The position numbers and the translations under genes are program-made. Below the pieces are notes generated by a model. The model was not told where the DNA came from. It saw nothing but the letters and a program-made list of their open reading frames with translations, and searched no databases. DNA of 64,000 nt from positions 920,806 to 984,805 of the forward strand of contig JAUICZ010000001.1 of the NCBI GenBank assembly GCA_030429205.1. The letters are read 5' to 3'. Of the stretch, positions 45,844 to 55,717 are shown in pieces. How positions within the stretch are numbered: the first letter of the stretch is position 1; the number at the start of each line of letters is the position of its first letter. The stretch is from Bacteroidia bacterium. GTDB taxonomy: Bacteria; Bacteroidota; Bacteroidia; Chitinophagales; Chitinophagaceae.

Positions 45844-47421
45844 ATGATAAAGCCTTACCCAATAATTGTTTTTGTAGCAATACTTATCTGTTTGTTGCAA
45901 ATATGGTTGCCCGACTTTTACCTGACTGGTGATGGCCCTACGCATTTGTACAATGCCAGAATGCTAAAAGATGTTTGGGCAGGTGAAGGTGATTACTATT
46001 TAGGGTTCTATTCAATAAGTGCGCATGTAGACCCTAACTGGACAGGACATATCATTTTGGCTAAGTTGTTATCAGTAGCCAGCCCTGCTGTTGCAGAAAA
46101 GCTATTTATCACTTTATACGTCATTATTTTCATTACAGGGTTTAAGAAGCTGATAAGTGTTGTTGAGGGCAATAAGTATCTGCCGTTGGTTGCATTTGTA
46201 TTTTTGTTCAGCCATACTTTAACCAAGGGTTTCTACAACTTCAACATGAGTATTGGGTTGAGCATCTGGCTAATTGCCATGTGGCTTAGTTATCTCAAAG
46301 CTCCCGGTATTAAGAAGTTTATTATCATAATTGTTATCACCGCTATAACTTTTGTTACTCACCCTATTGGTTGGGTGTTTGGTATGGGTGTTTGTTTCTT
46401 GTCTGTACTATCCTCTGTTATCAGTTCAGAAAAGCAGAGCAAGTGGCGGTTCTTAATAAGTCAGTCGTTACTGTTGTTGCTTACTGCATTGCCTTTTGTC
46501 TGGCTGCTATATGGCTATAACTCCAGACACCAAAGCGATGTGCATTTAGCATATCATAAAGACAGGTTCGGTAAAATATTTGAGTTTGCAGACTTTACAA
46601 CACATACCTCTGCAGAAGAGGTATGGGCAGGCTGGATGGGCTATAGTTTAGTATATATTGTACTCATTGCATTGTTATACGGATTAGTATTCAAGAAGAT
46701 AGACAAGAAATATCTGCTTATGATATTACTGCCCTTCATATTACTCTTTGTGTACCTGTACGTGCCGGAAAACATGTCTGGTGGTGGTATGTTAGATATG
46801 CGTGCCAGACAACTATTGCTGCTATCATTAGGTTTAAGCTTCATGTTTATAAAACTTGAGCATTACCAGACTGTATTTTTCTCGGTGTTATTCTTTGTAT
46901 TCTATTCTGCTATATCCATTGCTCGTATACCAACCCTTGTGAGAGCTGGTAAGGCGATAAGTGAATATATATCGCTCAATGCTTCGATTGATAAAGAATC
47001 TGTATTGCTGCCCCTTAGTTTCTCGCATAATGGCAGGCTTGTAAATGGCGACTATATATCAGACAAAAACTGGCTTTTTCAACATGCTGCAGGGTACATA
47101 GGTGCAGCCAACAAGCTGATAGTTTTGGATAATTATGAAGCGAATACCGGCTATTTTCCTTTTATATGGAAAGAAAATAAAAACCCATATCGCCACCTAA
47201 GTGTAAATAATGGTATTGAAGACCAGCTGCCCGATGCTGATATTGCAAAATATGAAGCAATAGCCTCAACATCTGTAGACTATATTTTGTTATGGTGTTA
47301 TAAAGATGAATACAGAGATAATGAACACATAGATAAGTTGCTTAATTATATTGAGCAGCATTATAGTGTAAAATATGTAAGCGATAAGACCAGAGCAGTC
47401 TTATATAAGAAAAAGGGCTAA
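45844..47421 (+). CDS. Polytopic membrane protein, GT-C glycosyltransferase-like
   Basis: The 525-residue protein has about ten hydrophobic helices. It starts with KPYPIIVFVAILICLLQIWL and then LTGDGPTHLYNARMLKD, an acidic first external loop like those of GT-C sugar transferases that use lipid-linked donors. A soluble stretch of about 150 residues ends it. It follows sprA by 17 nt and precedes paaA. No exact family is recognised, and a link to surface glycosylation is only inference. Confidence 0.65.
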   Translation: MIKPYPIIVFVAILICLLQIWLPDFYLTGDGPTHLYNARMLKDVWAGEGDYYLGFYSISAHVDPNWTGHIILAKLLSVASPAVAEKLFITLYVIIFITGFKKLISVVEGNKYLPLVAFVFLFSHTLTKGFYNFNMSIGLSIWLIAMWLSYLKAPGIKKFIIIIVITAITFVTHPIGWVFGMGVCFLSVLSSVISSEKQSKWRFLISQSLLLLLTALPFVWLLYGYNSRHQSDVHLAYHKDRFGKIFEFADFTTHTSAEEVWAGWMGYSLVYIVLIALLYGLVFKKIDKKYLLMILLPFILLFVYLYVPENMSGGGMLDMRARQLLLLSLGLSFMFIKLEHYQTVFFSVLFFVFYSAISIARIPTLVRAGKAISEYISLNASIDKESVLLPLSFSHNGRLVNGDYISDKNWLFQHAAGYIGAANKLIVLDNYEANTGYFPFIWKENKNPYRHLSVNNGIEDQLPDADIAKYEAIASTSVDYILLWCYKDEYRDNEHIDKLLNYIEQHYSVKYVSDKTRAVLYKKKG

Positions 47422-47460
47422 TGATAGGCGTGTTGATAAACGTCTTTGTAGCATTAATAG

Positions 47461-47468
47461 TATATTTG
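47461..47468 (+). promoter_or_regulatory. -7 promoter box for paaABC
   Basis: TATATTTG matches TAnnTTTG and ends 22 nt before the paaA ATG. No upstream TTTG has ideal spacing. Confidence 0.45.
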
Positions 47469-47490
47469 TAGTTACTCAAAGCATAAAATT

Positions 47491-48447
47491 ATGACGGTTA
47501 GAGACTTTCAACAGGCTTTTGATGAGAAGATTGATAAAGAGATTGCTATAGAGCCAAGAGATTGGATGCCTGATAACTATCGCAAAACATTGATCAGGCA
47601 GATATCGCAGCATGCGCATAGCGAGATAATAGGTATGTTGCCGGAAGGTAACTGGATCACCCGTGCTCCGAGCTTGCGTAGAAAAGCTGTTTTGTTGGCG
47701 AAAGTACAAGATGAGGCAGGCCATGGCCTGTATTTGTACAGCGCTGCTGAAACCTTGGGTATTAGCCGCGATGAGATGATAGAGCAATTACACTCAGGTA
47801 AAGCTAAATACTCGTCTATATTTAACTATCCGACAACTTCTTGGGCAGATATGGGAGCTATTGGCTGGTTGGTTGATGGCGCAGCCATTATGAACCAGGT
47901 GGCACTTTGCCGTACATCTTACGGCCCGTATGCAAGAGCTATGGTGCGTATATGTAAAGAAGAAAGTTTTCACCAAAGACAAGGGTATGAGATATTGCTG
48001 AACATGTCTAAGGGTACAGAGATACAACGTAAAATGGTGCAGGAGTCTATCAACCGTTGGTGGTGGCCTTCTCTAATGATGTTTGGCCCGACTGATGATG
48101 ACAGCCCGAATACAGAACAAAGTATGAGGTGGCGCATTAAGCGTTTTACGAACGACGAGCTTCGCCAGCGCTTTATAGATGTTACAGTAGAGCAATGTAA
48201 AATATTGGGTATGACATTGCCTGACCCTGAACTAAAGTGGAATGAAGAGCGTGGACATTACGACTATGGCCCGATTAATTGGGACGAGTTTTGGAATGTA
48301 GTAAAAGGCAATGGTCCTTGTAATAAAGAAAGAATTGCTACAAGAGTAAAGGCTCATGAAGAAGGTGCCTGGGTGCGTGATGCAGCTTTGGCATACTCTG
48401 AAAAGCAGAAGAAAAGAAATAACAAAACAGATCATCAAGCAGCATAA
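47491..48447 (+). CDS. paaA: Phenylacetyl-CoA epoxygenase catalytic subunit PaaA
   Basis: PaaA is the di-iron subunit of the multicomponent enzyme that converts phenylacetyl-CoA to its 1,2-epoxide. The 318-residue protein has the ferritin-like iron ligands: E45 in [14 protein letters not shown]75/H78 in VQDEAGHG, and E158/H161 in [11 protein letters not shown]. Length is normal. paaB follows after 10 nt and paaC after a further 8 nt, so the three are an operon. Confidence 0.95.
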   Translation: MTVRDFQQAFDEKIDKEIAIEPRDWMPDNYRKTLIRQISQHAHSEIIGMLPEGNWITRAPSLRRKAVLLAKVQDEAGHGLYLYSAAETLGISRDEMIEQLHSGKAKYSSIFNYPTTSWADMGAIGWLVDGAAIMNQVALCRTSYGPYARAMVRICKEESFHQRQGYEILLNMSKGTEIQRKMVQESINRWWWPSLMMFGPTDDDSPNTEQSMRWRIKRFTNDELRQRFIDVTVEQCKILGMTLPDPELKWNEERGHYDYGPINWDEFWNVVKGNGPCNKERIATRVKAHEEGAWVRDAALAYSEKQKKRNNKTDHQAA

Positions 48448-48457
48448 AAAATTATAA

Positions 48458-48760
48458 ATGCCGGAACAAGATAAGCATAAGAACGAATGGCCTTTGTGGG
48501 AGATTTTCATCCGTAGCAAGGCAGGGCTAGATCATAAACACGTAGGTAGCTTACATGCAGCAGATGCACAAATGGCGATAGAGAATGCTCGTGACGTATA
48601 CACAAGACGTATGGAAGGAGTAAGCATTTGGGTAATAGAAAGTAAAAACATCCATGCTTCAGACCCTGATGAATCATCATCTTTATACGACCCTGCAAAC
48701 GATAAAATATATCGTCATCCAACATTTTACAACTTGCCGGACGAGCTGAAACACATGTAA
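48458..48760 (+). CDS. paaB: Phenylacetyl-CoA epoxygenase subunit PaaB
   Basis: The 100-residue protein matches PaaB (EWPLWEIFIRSKAGLDHKHVG, DAQMAIENARDVYTRRMEGVSIWV), a small structural subunit that bridges PaaAC pairs. It lies between paaA and paaC. Confidence 0.94.
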   Translation: MPEQDKHKNEWPLWEIFIRSKAGLDHKHVGSLHAADAQMAIENARDVYTRRMEGVSIWVIESKNIHASDPDESSSLYDPANDKIYRHPTFYNLPDELKHM

Positions 48761-48768
48761 TTCAAACA

Positions 48769-49587
48769 ATGGTTGATCATTTATATTATACACTGCAACT
48801 TGCAGATAACGCCCTTGTAATCGGGCACAGATTAGGTGAATGGTGCGGGCATGGTCCGGTGCTGGAGCAGGATATTGCTATCACAAATATGGCATTGGAC
48901 CATATTGGTCAGGCACGTAGTTTGTACCAGCACGCAGCAAAATTATTCAATGAGTTGCCGCAGGATGAGAAAGCAAACCAGTTTCAATCTGTAGCACTAT
49001 CTCTAAAGATAAGCAACGGGGATGCTCTTGAAGAGGACGACCTTCCTTACTTGCGCGATGTATGGGACTACAGGAATGTACTCCTTACAGAACAACCAAA
49101 TGGGCATTGGGGTAATACGATTGCACGTTCTTTCTTTTACGATATCTTTCAGCAGCTATATTATACAGAACTGCAAAAAAGCAGCGATGAGCAATTGGCT
49201 GCCATAGCAGAAAAATCTTTGAAAGAAGTAGCTTATCATGTACGCTGGAGTAGTGAATGGGTGATACGTTTAGGAGATGGTACTGCTGAAAGTAAAAAGA
49301 AAATTCAGACAGCTATCAACGATATATGGTCTTATACAGGTGAGTTGTTCAACGTTAGTGAGGCTGAACAAGCTATGATAGATAAGGGTATTGCGGTTGA
49401 TACTGCAAGCATTAAAGATAAATGGCTGCAACGAGTGAACGAGATATTGAATGAAGCGACGTTGACATTACCCGAAGATAACTGGATGCACGAAGGTGGT
49501 AAGAATACCCAACACTCTGAGCATTTAGGCTATATACTGGCAGAATTACAGTACGTACAAAGGGCATATCCTAATATGGAATGGTAA
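48769..49587 (+). CDS. paaC: Phenylacetyl-CoA epoxygenase structural subunit PaaC
   Basis: The 272-residue ferritin-like protein pairs with PaaA. It starts LQLADNALVIGHRLGEWCGHGP and has ITNMALDHIGQARSLYQHAA and LKEVAYHVRWSSEWVIRLGDG, all typical of PaaC. It lacks a full set of iron ligands, as the family does. A terminator 25 nt after the stop ends the paaABC transcript before paaD, which lies 3.1 kb further on. Confidence 0.94.
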   Translation: MVDHLYYTLQLADNALVIGHRLGEWCGHGPVLEQDIAITNMALDHIGQARSLYQHAAKLFNELPQDEKANQFQSVALSLKISNGDALEEDDLPYLRDVWDYRNVLLTEQPNGHWGNTIARSFFYDIFQQLYYTELQKSSDEQLAAIAEKSLKEVAYHVRWSSEWVIRLGDGTAESKKKIQTAINDIWSYTGELFNVSEAEQAMIDKGIAVDTASIKDKWLQRVNEILNEATLTLPEDNWMHEGGKNTQHSEHLGYILAELQYVQRAYPNMEW

Positions 49588-49611
49588 ATACCGAAAAGAT
49601 ATTTTCTAACT

Positions 49612-49636
49612 AATACCTGTATATTGTGCAGGTATT
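49612..49636 (+). terminator. Intrinsic terminator after paaC
   Basis: Arms AATACCTG and CAGGTATT are followed by six or more T. This separates paaABC from the glycosyltransferase genes. Confidence 0.75.
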
Positions 49637-49649
49637 TTTTTTATAAATT

Positions 49650-50363
49650 TTGAGCCAACATAAGCCATTAACGATAGTATTACCATGCTACAATCCGCAA
49701 GATAACTGGGCTGATAATATTGTTGAACACTATCGACAAATAGCAGAGCAGATACAGGCAGATGTGGCAATAGTAGTGGTGAATGATGGCAGCTCAAAAG
49801 GTGTTACAGATAAAGATGTTGCTGTTCTCAAAAGTGGCATCGATAAGTTTGAGTATATCTCGTATTCAGAGAACCAGGGTAAAGGGTATGCTTTACGTAA
49901 GGGAGTAGCGGTCTGTAATACTGAATTGGTCATATACACCGATATAGATTTTCCGTACAGAACTGGTAGCTTACTACAGGTATATAATACCCTCTTAGAC
50001 GACGATATAGATGCCGCTATAGGTATAAAGGACGCTGCGTATTATAATAAAGTACCCTTTGCCAGAAAAGCCATATCGCAGGTGTTGCGCAAGCTCATAG
50101 GTTGGTTCTTCAAACTACCGATAACTGATACACAGTGTGGGCTGAAAGGGTTTAAGCAAGCAGGTACGGACTTGTTCTTGACAACCACGATCAATCGTTA
50201 CCTTTTTGATCTGGAGTTCATCCGTATAGCAGCAAAAAACAAGTTGGTACTAAAAGAAGTTCCCGTAAGCTTAAAAGACGGAGTAGTGTTTAGTAAAATG
50301 AACTTCAGTATCTTGATACCCGAACTGTATAACTTTATCAAACTCTTCTTTCGCAGAACATGA
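49650..50363 (+). CDS. Family 2 glycosyltransferase (dolichyl-phosphate-sugar synthase-like)
   Basis: The frame starts at TTG 49650, right after the terminator. The 237-residue protein has GT2 motifs: TIVLPCYNPQ, VVNDGSS, a metal-binding YTDIDFPY, and DTQCGLKGFK, the last typical of polyprenyl-phosphate mannose/glucose synthases. There is no membrane helix. It likely loads a sugar on a lipid carrier for the membrane protein encoded next, whose start overlaps its stop by 4 nt. Confidence 0.85.
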   Translation: MSQHKPLTIVLPCYNPQDNWADNIVEHYRQIAEQIQADVAIVVVNDGSSKGVTDKDVAVLKSGIDKFEYISYSENQGKGYALRKGVAVCNTELVIYTDIDFPYRTGSLLQVYNTLLDDDIDAAIGIKDAAYYNKVPFARKAISQVLRKLIGWFFKLPITDTQCGLKGFKQAGTDLFLTTTINRYLFDLEFIRIAAKNKLVLKEVPVSLKDGVVFSKMNFSILIPELYNFIKLFFRRT

Positions 50364-52672
50364 ATAAGGTTCAACAATACTTATGGTATCTGGTAATTGC
50401 AGTAGCAGCTTTTACCACAGTATGGTACACGTTGTTTTATATGGTAGAGTATCCCGGCAGTGTATTGCACGAGCTGGGGGGAGATGCCATTAAGAACTAC
50501 TATACATACGTTACCCATGCTTTGTATGGCGACGGCTTTTGGTTTACCGGCATGAACTACCCCTATGGTGAGCATATAGTTTATGTAGATGGATTGCCCA
50601 TGCTGTCTTTACCACTAACGTATATTAGAGAAGTAATACCAATAACCATTGCAGATGCTACAGCGGTATTAAACATATCGTTGGTAGTAGGTTTCTTTTT
50701 AGCAGTGATATATACCTATAAATCGCTAACGGCTTTCAAGGTGCATCCTGTGGTTGCATTGGTAGCTGCTTGTTTGATAGTAGTTATGTCGCCACAGGTA
50801 AACAGGGTATTCGGGCATTACGGTTTAGGTTATTTGTGTGTGATACCCATGACCTTTTACTTCCTTATTCAGTATTACCGTAGCAGTAAGTTAAAGTATG
50901 TAATATACCTGGCTGTTATTTATGTGCTGATGTCTTTTGCACATCCATACTTTGTAGCCATTATCGCTATATGGAGTTTCTTGTATAGTCTGGGTTATTA
51001 CTGGATAGCTAAACGCCGCGATAAAGCTGCATGGTTGCATATAGGTAAGTTGATGATGGTACCATTGATAGCCATTGTTGTATTTAAAGGGGTAATGTCG
51101 CAAACAGACCCGCTGACAGACCGTCCTGAGAACCCGTATGGTACACTAAGTGCGTGTACTACAGGTACAGACATCTTTACATCTGATAACAGTAAGATAT
51201 GGATATACCTGCAACAACAAGAGGTGCTAAAGGAGATAGGTAGTGTAGGTGCAGAAGGTGCGGCGTATACAGGTATCATTATTATTGTGGTACTAATAGT
51301 TACAGTCATTACCGGGTTGGTATATTTTATCAGACGTAAAAAAGGTGCGGCATACTATCATACAGAAGTAGAGAAGATCTGGTTCTTTATTGCAATAACT
51401 GTGTTGCTGGCAGGTATGGGTGTGCCATTTGTATGGAAGATGGATTGGCTGCTCGATTACCTTTCTGCTTTCAGGCAGTTTAGATCGTTAGGCAGGTTTG
51501 CACTGATATACTACAACATTGCTACCGTATCCGGTGTTGCATTATTATACCATTGGACAAGGAGGGTGTCTGCAAAAAACAAGATTGCAGGTATTGCCAT
51601 ACTATTATTAGTAGGTGGCATATGGGCATGGGAGGCCAAAGGCTTTGCTGACAGGAGAAGGGAACGATCTATGGGCGGTACGTATAACTACGATTACTTT
51701 ACATCGAAACACGAGGAAAGCTGGAATGAATTCTTGAGCGATAATGGCTATGACAGTACAGACTTTCAAGCTATAATGACGATACCTTTTGTGAGTGTAG
51801 GGTCTGAAAAAATATGGCTATTTCGTGGAGATTGGGGAGGCTTTTGTATTGCAACTCGTGCATCGTATCAGCTTAAACTGCCGATGATCTCCAGTATTAT
51901 GTCTCGTAGCTCTTGGGGTAGAACATTTAAGCAAATAAAAAATGCCAGTGGCCCATTTGGTGGCAGACCAACATTAGATGACATGAAGTCTGAGAAAGAC
52001 TTTCTGTTGCTGGACTATGAAGATTATGAGAAGAACCCTGATGAAAGTTTTTATTTGAGCCTGGCAGATAGCATAGGGCATTTTCACCAATACACGGTTT
52101 ACAAACTAGGGTTTAATAAACTGACAGAGGCACTGGCAAATGCAAGACAAAGAGGGCTGGATGTAGCAGACAGTTTATCTACAGGGGATACCTCTCTGGC
52201 AATGATGGATTATTACTACGGGCATTTTGATGACTTGTATAAAGGGGAACATTTTGCCGGTACAGGTGCTCAAAAACAAATACAAGCCAGAGATAGTGTG
52301 ATATTTAAGCTGGGTATTGCAGACTGGGATAAATCGCAAGAGTACGAAGTGTCTATATGGGCTTTGGTGAACGACTTTGATTACAAAGGTCCGTTGCTGG
52401 AGTTGAGGTGTTACAACGAAGCAAATACAGAGATAGGCTATTTCGAGTTTTATGCCAATGGTAGCGTGTATGACACCGAGGATTTCTGGTTCAGGATATC
52501 TCGCTATTTTAAAATGCCGGAGGAAACAAAAGATATTACCATTACTACAAAATACAGCGGTCCCGATGTGTATTATGCTTTTGACGAACTATTGATAAGA
52601 GCAGCTGCAGATACCATTGTCTCAAAAGATGTTGAAGGTAAAGTGCTGGTAAATAATCATTTAGTTAAGTAA
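50360..52672 (+). CDS. Large membrane protein, GT-C glycosyltransferase-like
   Basis: The 770-residue protein has about twelve hydrophobic helices in its first 430 residues and a soluble C-terminal half. After the first helix it has HELGGDAIKNYYTYVTHALYGDGF, an acidic external loop suited to a GT-C fold. The C-terminal part carries a beta-rich section. It overlaps the GT2 gene in an ATGA junction, so the two probably form a donor-synthase/transferase pair acting on the outer face of the inner membrane. Acceptor and sugar are unknown. Confidence 0.7.
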   Translation: MNKVQQYLWYLVIAVAAFTTVWYTLFYMVEYPGSVLHELGGDAIKNYYTYVTHALYGDGFWFTGMNYPYGEHIVYVDGLPMLSLPLTYIREVIPITIADATAVLNISLVVGFFLAVIYTYKSLTAFKVHPVVALVAACLIVVMSPQVNRVFGHYGLGYLCVIPMTFYFLIQYYRSSKLKYVIYLAVIYVLMSFAHPYFVAIIAIWSFLYSLGYYWIAKRRDKAAWLHIGKLMMVPLIAIVVFKGVMSQTDPLTDRPENPYGTLSACTTGTDIFTSDNSKIWIYLQQQEVLKEIGSVGAEGAAYTGIIIIVVLIVTVITGLVYFIRRKKGAAYYHTEVEKIWFFIAITVLLAGMGVPFVWKMDWLLDYLSAFRQFRSLGRFALIYYNIATVSGVALLYHWTRRVSAKNKIAGIAILLLVGGIWAWEAKGFADRRRERSMGGTYNYDYFTSKHEESWNEFLSDNGYDSTDFQAIMTIPFVSVGSEKIWLFRGDWGGFCIATRASYQLKLPMISSIMSRSSWGRTFKQIKNASGPFGGRPTLDDMKSEKDFLLLDYEDYEKNPDESFYLSLADSIGHFHQYTVYKLGFNKLTEALANARQRGLDVADSLSTGDTSLAMMDYYYGHFDDLYKGEHFAGTGAQKQIQARDSVIFKLGIADWDKSQEYEVSIWALVNDFDYKGPLLELRCYNEANTEIGYFEFYANGSVYDTEDFWFRISRYFKMPEETKDITITTKYSGPDVYYAFDELLIRAAADTIVSKDVEGKVLVNNHLVK

Positions 52673-52704
52673 CAATACTTACGTTCTGTTAACCCATACT
52701 TCCG

Positions 52705-52712
52705 TAAATTTG
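52705..52712 (+). promoter_or_regulatory. -7 promoter box for paaD, predicted leaderless
   Basis: TAAATTTG matches TAnnTTTG and ends 5 nt before the paaD ATG at 52718, so the transcript would start at or very near the start codon. No good upstream TTTG is seen. Confidence 0.4.
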
Positions 52713-52717
52713 TATAG

Positions 52718-53221
52718 ATGAGCAAGATAACGCAAGAGGATGTATATGGTTGGTTAGATGACGTGTCTGACCCCGAAGTACCTGTGCTAACAGTGTTGGA
52801 CATGGGTATTATTAGAAATGTACAATTGAGCGAAGATAATGGAGAGGTGACAGCAACGATTACCATTACCCCTACATACAGTGGCTGCCCCGCTATGGAT
52901 GTGATAGGGATGAACATAAGGATGGCGTTATTGAGCAGAGGTATCAGTCATGTGGTCATTGAGCAGCAACTTAGCCCTGCATGGACAACCGACTGGATGA
53001 GTGCAGACGGCAAAAAGAAATTAAAAGAGTATGGTATAGCACCACCACAACATGCTGCTGCAAATAGTAAAACAGGACTGTTCAGTAAAGAGGTAGTACC
53101 CTGTCCGCGTTGCGAGTCTGAAGATACACAGTTGGTGAGCCAGTTTGGCCCTACATCTTGCAAGGCATTATACAAATGCAATAGCTGTAAAGAACCTTTC
53201 GAGTATTTTAAGTGTCACTAA
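52718..53221 (+). CDS. paaD: Phenylacetate-CoA oxygenase assembly protein PaaD
   Basis: PaaD is a MIP18/DUF59-type protein thought to help iron centre assembly in the epoxygenase system. The 167-residue product has the MIP18 core (VSDPEVPVLTVLDMGIIRNV; ITPTYSGCPAMDVIGMNI) and a C-terminal zinc ribbon with CPRC and CNSCKEPFEYFKC, the combination typical of PaaD. It is separated from paaABC by two glycosyltransferase-type genes. No paaE reductase gene is in the window. Confidence 0.93.
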   Translation: MSKITQEDVYGWLDDVSDPEVPVLTVLDMGIIRNVQLSEDNGEVTATITITPTYSGCPAMDVIGMNIRMALLSRGISHVVIEQQLSPAWTTDWMSADGKKKLKEYGIAPPQHAAANSKTGLFSKEVVPCPRCESEDTQLVSQFGPTSCKALYKCNSCKEPFEYFKCH

Positions 53222-53661
53222 AGCTTCCGTTCCAGAGTAACCAGGTATTTTATGCCACAAGGCCAGCCAGATTCCAGTATCCCGATCCCCCACATAGTAT
53301 TAAGATCTGCTGATAGTTTACCCGGAGCGTTTACCGCAAATACAGTAGTGTCTGATGTGATGTGAATACGCATCGTGTCTGCATAATAAGAGTTCAGCAC
53401 ATACACCATTGTGTCATTAGCCTTAACAATTACAACATCTTTTTTACTGGTATCCATAAGGCCACAGGTAGGTTTACCAAAGCCATATTTGGCCACTGTT
53501 TCTACATACACACCTTCCAATCTTTTACCTATGCTGGTATCAACAGAAATAGGGAAAGAGTCGTCTGTAGAGGTGTCTTTTTTCTTACAGGCCTGAAAGT
53601 ATAGGGTAATTGTTATGGCTAAAATGGAAAGTAGCCACAGGAAATTTTTATTACTATGCAT
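53218..53661 (-). CDS. Hypothetical lipoprotein
   Basis: The 147-residue protein has a lipoprotein signal (MHSNKNFLWLLSILAITITL, then YFQAC with Cys25). The mature domain is short and beta-rich (EGVYVETVAKYGFGKPTCG, DTMVYVLNSYYADTMRIHI). No family is recognised. It overlaps the paaD stop by 4 nt on the opposite strand. Confidence 0.75.
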   Translation of the reverse strand: MHSNKNFLWLLSILAITITLYFQACKKKDTSTDDSFPISVDTSIGKRLEGVYVETVAKYGFGKPTCGLMDTSKKDVVIVKANDTMVYVLNSYYADTMRIHITSDTTVFAVNAPGKLSADLNTMWGIGILESGWPCGIKYLVTLERKL

Positions 53662-53706
53662 GTGTAAATAGGTTTGATATTTAAGATACAGGTTTTTGGT
53701 TGGTGC

Positions 53707-54426
53707 CTAGTCATCCGTAGGCAACTTTTCCAACGCAGCTTGTGCGGCTACCTGCCCGGCTTCTTTTTTGTTGTAACCTTTACCTTCTGCTACTACCTCG
53801 CCATTCAATACAATACCTATGGTAAACACCTTCCTGCTCGATTCGGTTTCTTCATTCAGCGTTTCAAAAACCAGTTCGTGATTGTTTTTTTGCGACCAGC
53901 TGAGCAATTGGTTCTTGTAGTTGGTATCTTCTTCTTCCATATACTCAATATCTACGTATGGTTTTATCAGCTGTTTTAGGATAAAGCTTTTTGTTTTATG
54001 AAAACCATAGTCCAGATATACGGCACCTATCAATGCCTCTAGCGCATTACCAAAAATATGACTGCGGCTCAGCCCTTTATCATTGGTATTGTACTCTACA
54101 AGTTTGTGCAGTTGTATTTTTTGGGCTACTGTATTTAGTGTTTCTCTGCGTACTATTCTGGAGCGCATCTCTGTTAAATACCCTTCTGATTTGTAAGGGT
54201 ATTTTTTGAACAGATAATCTGCAATTACAGATCCCAGTATGGCATCGCCCAGATACTCCAACCTTTCATTGTTTTGTGCTATCTCCTCGATCTTAGAGCG
54301 GTGCATTAATGCCAATTGATAATATGGCAAATGCTTAGGAGTGAACCCAAGTATGTGCTCCAGTTGAGATACCAACTGTTTGTTGGGAGAAAAAAGGTGC
54401 ATTAGTTTTGAGGTAAACCGCCTCAC
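53707..54426 (-). CDS. rnc: Ribonuclease III
   Basis: RNase III cuts double-stranded RNA in rRNA and mRNA processing. The 239-residue protein has the signature NNERLEYLGDA at 52-62, with E54, E57 and D61 in the active site. The second acidic site is in GNALEALIGAVYLD, and a C-terminal double-stranded RNA-binding domain ends in AAQAALEKL. Length is normal. It starts 3 nt after the fabF stop, in the conserved acpP-fabF-rnc order. Confidence 0.96.
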   Translation of the reverse strand: MRRFTSKLMHLFSPNKQLVSQLEHILGFTPKHLPYYQLALMHRSKIEEIAQNNERLEYLGDAILGSVIADYLFKKYPYKSEGYLTEMRSRIVRRETLNTVAQKIQLHKLVEYNTNDKGLSRSHIFGNALEALIGAVYLDYGFHKTKSFILKQLIKPYVDIEYMEEEDTNYKNQLLSWSQKNNHELVFETLNEETESSRKVFTIGIVLNGEVVAEGKGYNKKEAGQVAAQAALEKLPTDD

Positions 54427-54429
54427 AAA

Positions 54430-55689
54430 CTATTCTTCGAATTTTTTGAAGATTACAGATGCATTATGACCACCGAAACCAAACGTGTTGCTCATAGCAG
54501 CCCTTACGGTACGCTCTTGCGCTTTGTGGAACGTCAGGTTAAGTTTAGGGTCAATATCAGGGTCATCGGTAAAGTGGTTGATCGTTGGCGGAACGATATC
54601 GTGCATTACAGCTTTGATACTGGCTATCGCCTCAATAGCACCTGCACCACCCAGTAGGTGACCGGTCATTGATTTGGTAGAACTGATGTTCAGGTTGTAA
54701 GCATGATCGCCATACACTTGCTTAATGGCTTTTAGTTCTGCAATGTCGCCCAATGGGGTAGATGTACCGTGTACGTTGATGTAATCTATCTCGTCGGGTT
54801 GCATATCCGCATCGTCCAGTGCATTGTGCATTACGTTGATAACGCCCAACCCTTCAGGGTGCGGAGCTGTTAAGTGGTAGGCATCGGCACTCATACCACC
54901 GCCTGTCATTTCTGCAAGAATATTAGCACCACGTTTTTTAGCATGCTCATACTCTTCCAGCACAATGGCACAACCACCTTCTCCTAATACAAAACCATCA
55001 CGATCTTTATCGAACGGGCGGCTTGCGGTAGCAGGGTCGTCGTTGCGCTCACTTAAAGCTTTCATTGCATTAAAACCACCGATACCCGCTTCTGTAACAA
55101 CAGCTTCTGAACCACCGGCTACGATGGCATCGGCTTTCCCCAGCCTGATGTAGTTGAAGGCATCTATCAAACCATTGGTAGAAGATGCACAGGCACTTAC
55201 CGTAGCAAAGTTGGGGCCACGGAAACCGTACTTCATAGATATATGCCCTGCGGCAATATCTAATATCAGCTTAGGGATGAAGAAAGGGTTAAACCTTGGT
55301 GTACCGTCTCCTGCATTAAAGGCTGTCATCTCTTGTATGAAAGTAATCATACCGCCAATACCCGAAGCCCAGATAACACCTACACGGTCTTGATCTATAC
55401 CTTCTGCGGTAAGGTTGGCATCTTGCACAGCCTGGTCGGCTGCTACAACAGCTATTTGAGAAAAACGATCCAGCTTGCGGGCTTCCTTTCTATCAAGAAA
55501 GTCTAGCGGGTCGAAACCTTTTAGCTCGCACGCAAACTTGGTTTTAAACTTAGTAACATCAAACTGTTTAATGAAATCGGCGCCTGAAACACCATTAACC
55601 AACCCATTCCAGTATTCCGGAACAGTATTACCTAAAGGAGTTAAGGCGCCGAGACCCGTAACGACTACGCGTTTTAACGGTAATTTCAT
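54430..55689 (-). CDS. fabF: 3-oxoacyl-ACP synthase II
   Basis: FabF elongates fatty acids by condensing acyl-enzyme with malonyl-ACP. The 419-residue protein has C167 in TVSACASS, NVHGTSTPLGD, and KSMTGHLLGGAGAIE with the Lys and second His. It is the housekeeping synthase, next to acpP, and contrasts with the ketosynthase-like set at 15.7-18.6 kb. Confidence 0.97.
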   Translation of the reverse strand: MKLPLKRVVVTGLGALTPLGNTVPEYWNGLVNGVSGADFIKQFDVTKFKTKFACELKGFDPLDFLDRKEARKLDRFSQIAVVAADQAVQDANLTAEGIDQDRVGVIWASGIGGMITFIQEMTAFNAGDGTPRFNPFFIPKLILDIAAGHISMKYGFRGPNFATVSACASSTNGLIDAFNYIRLGKADAIVAGGSEAVVTEAGIGGFNAMKALSERNDDPATASRPFDKDRDGFVLGEGGCAIVLEEYEHAKKRGANILAEMTGGGMSADAYHLTAPHPEGLGVINVMHNALDDADMQPDEIDYINVHGTSTPLGDIAELKAIKQVYGDHAYNLNISSTKSMTGHLLGGAGAIEAIASIKAVMHDIVPPTINHFTDDPDIDPKLNLTFHKAQERTVRAAMSNTFGFGGHNASVIFKKFEE

Positions 55690-55717
55690 TGAAACAATTT
55701 GTGTTAACTAAATAAGA

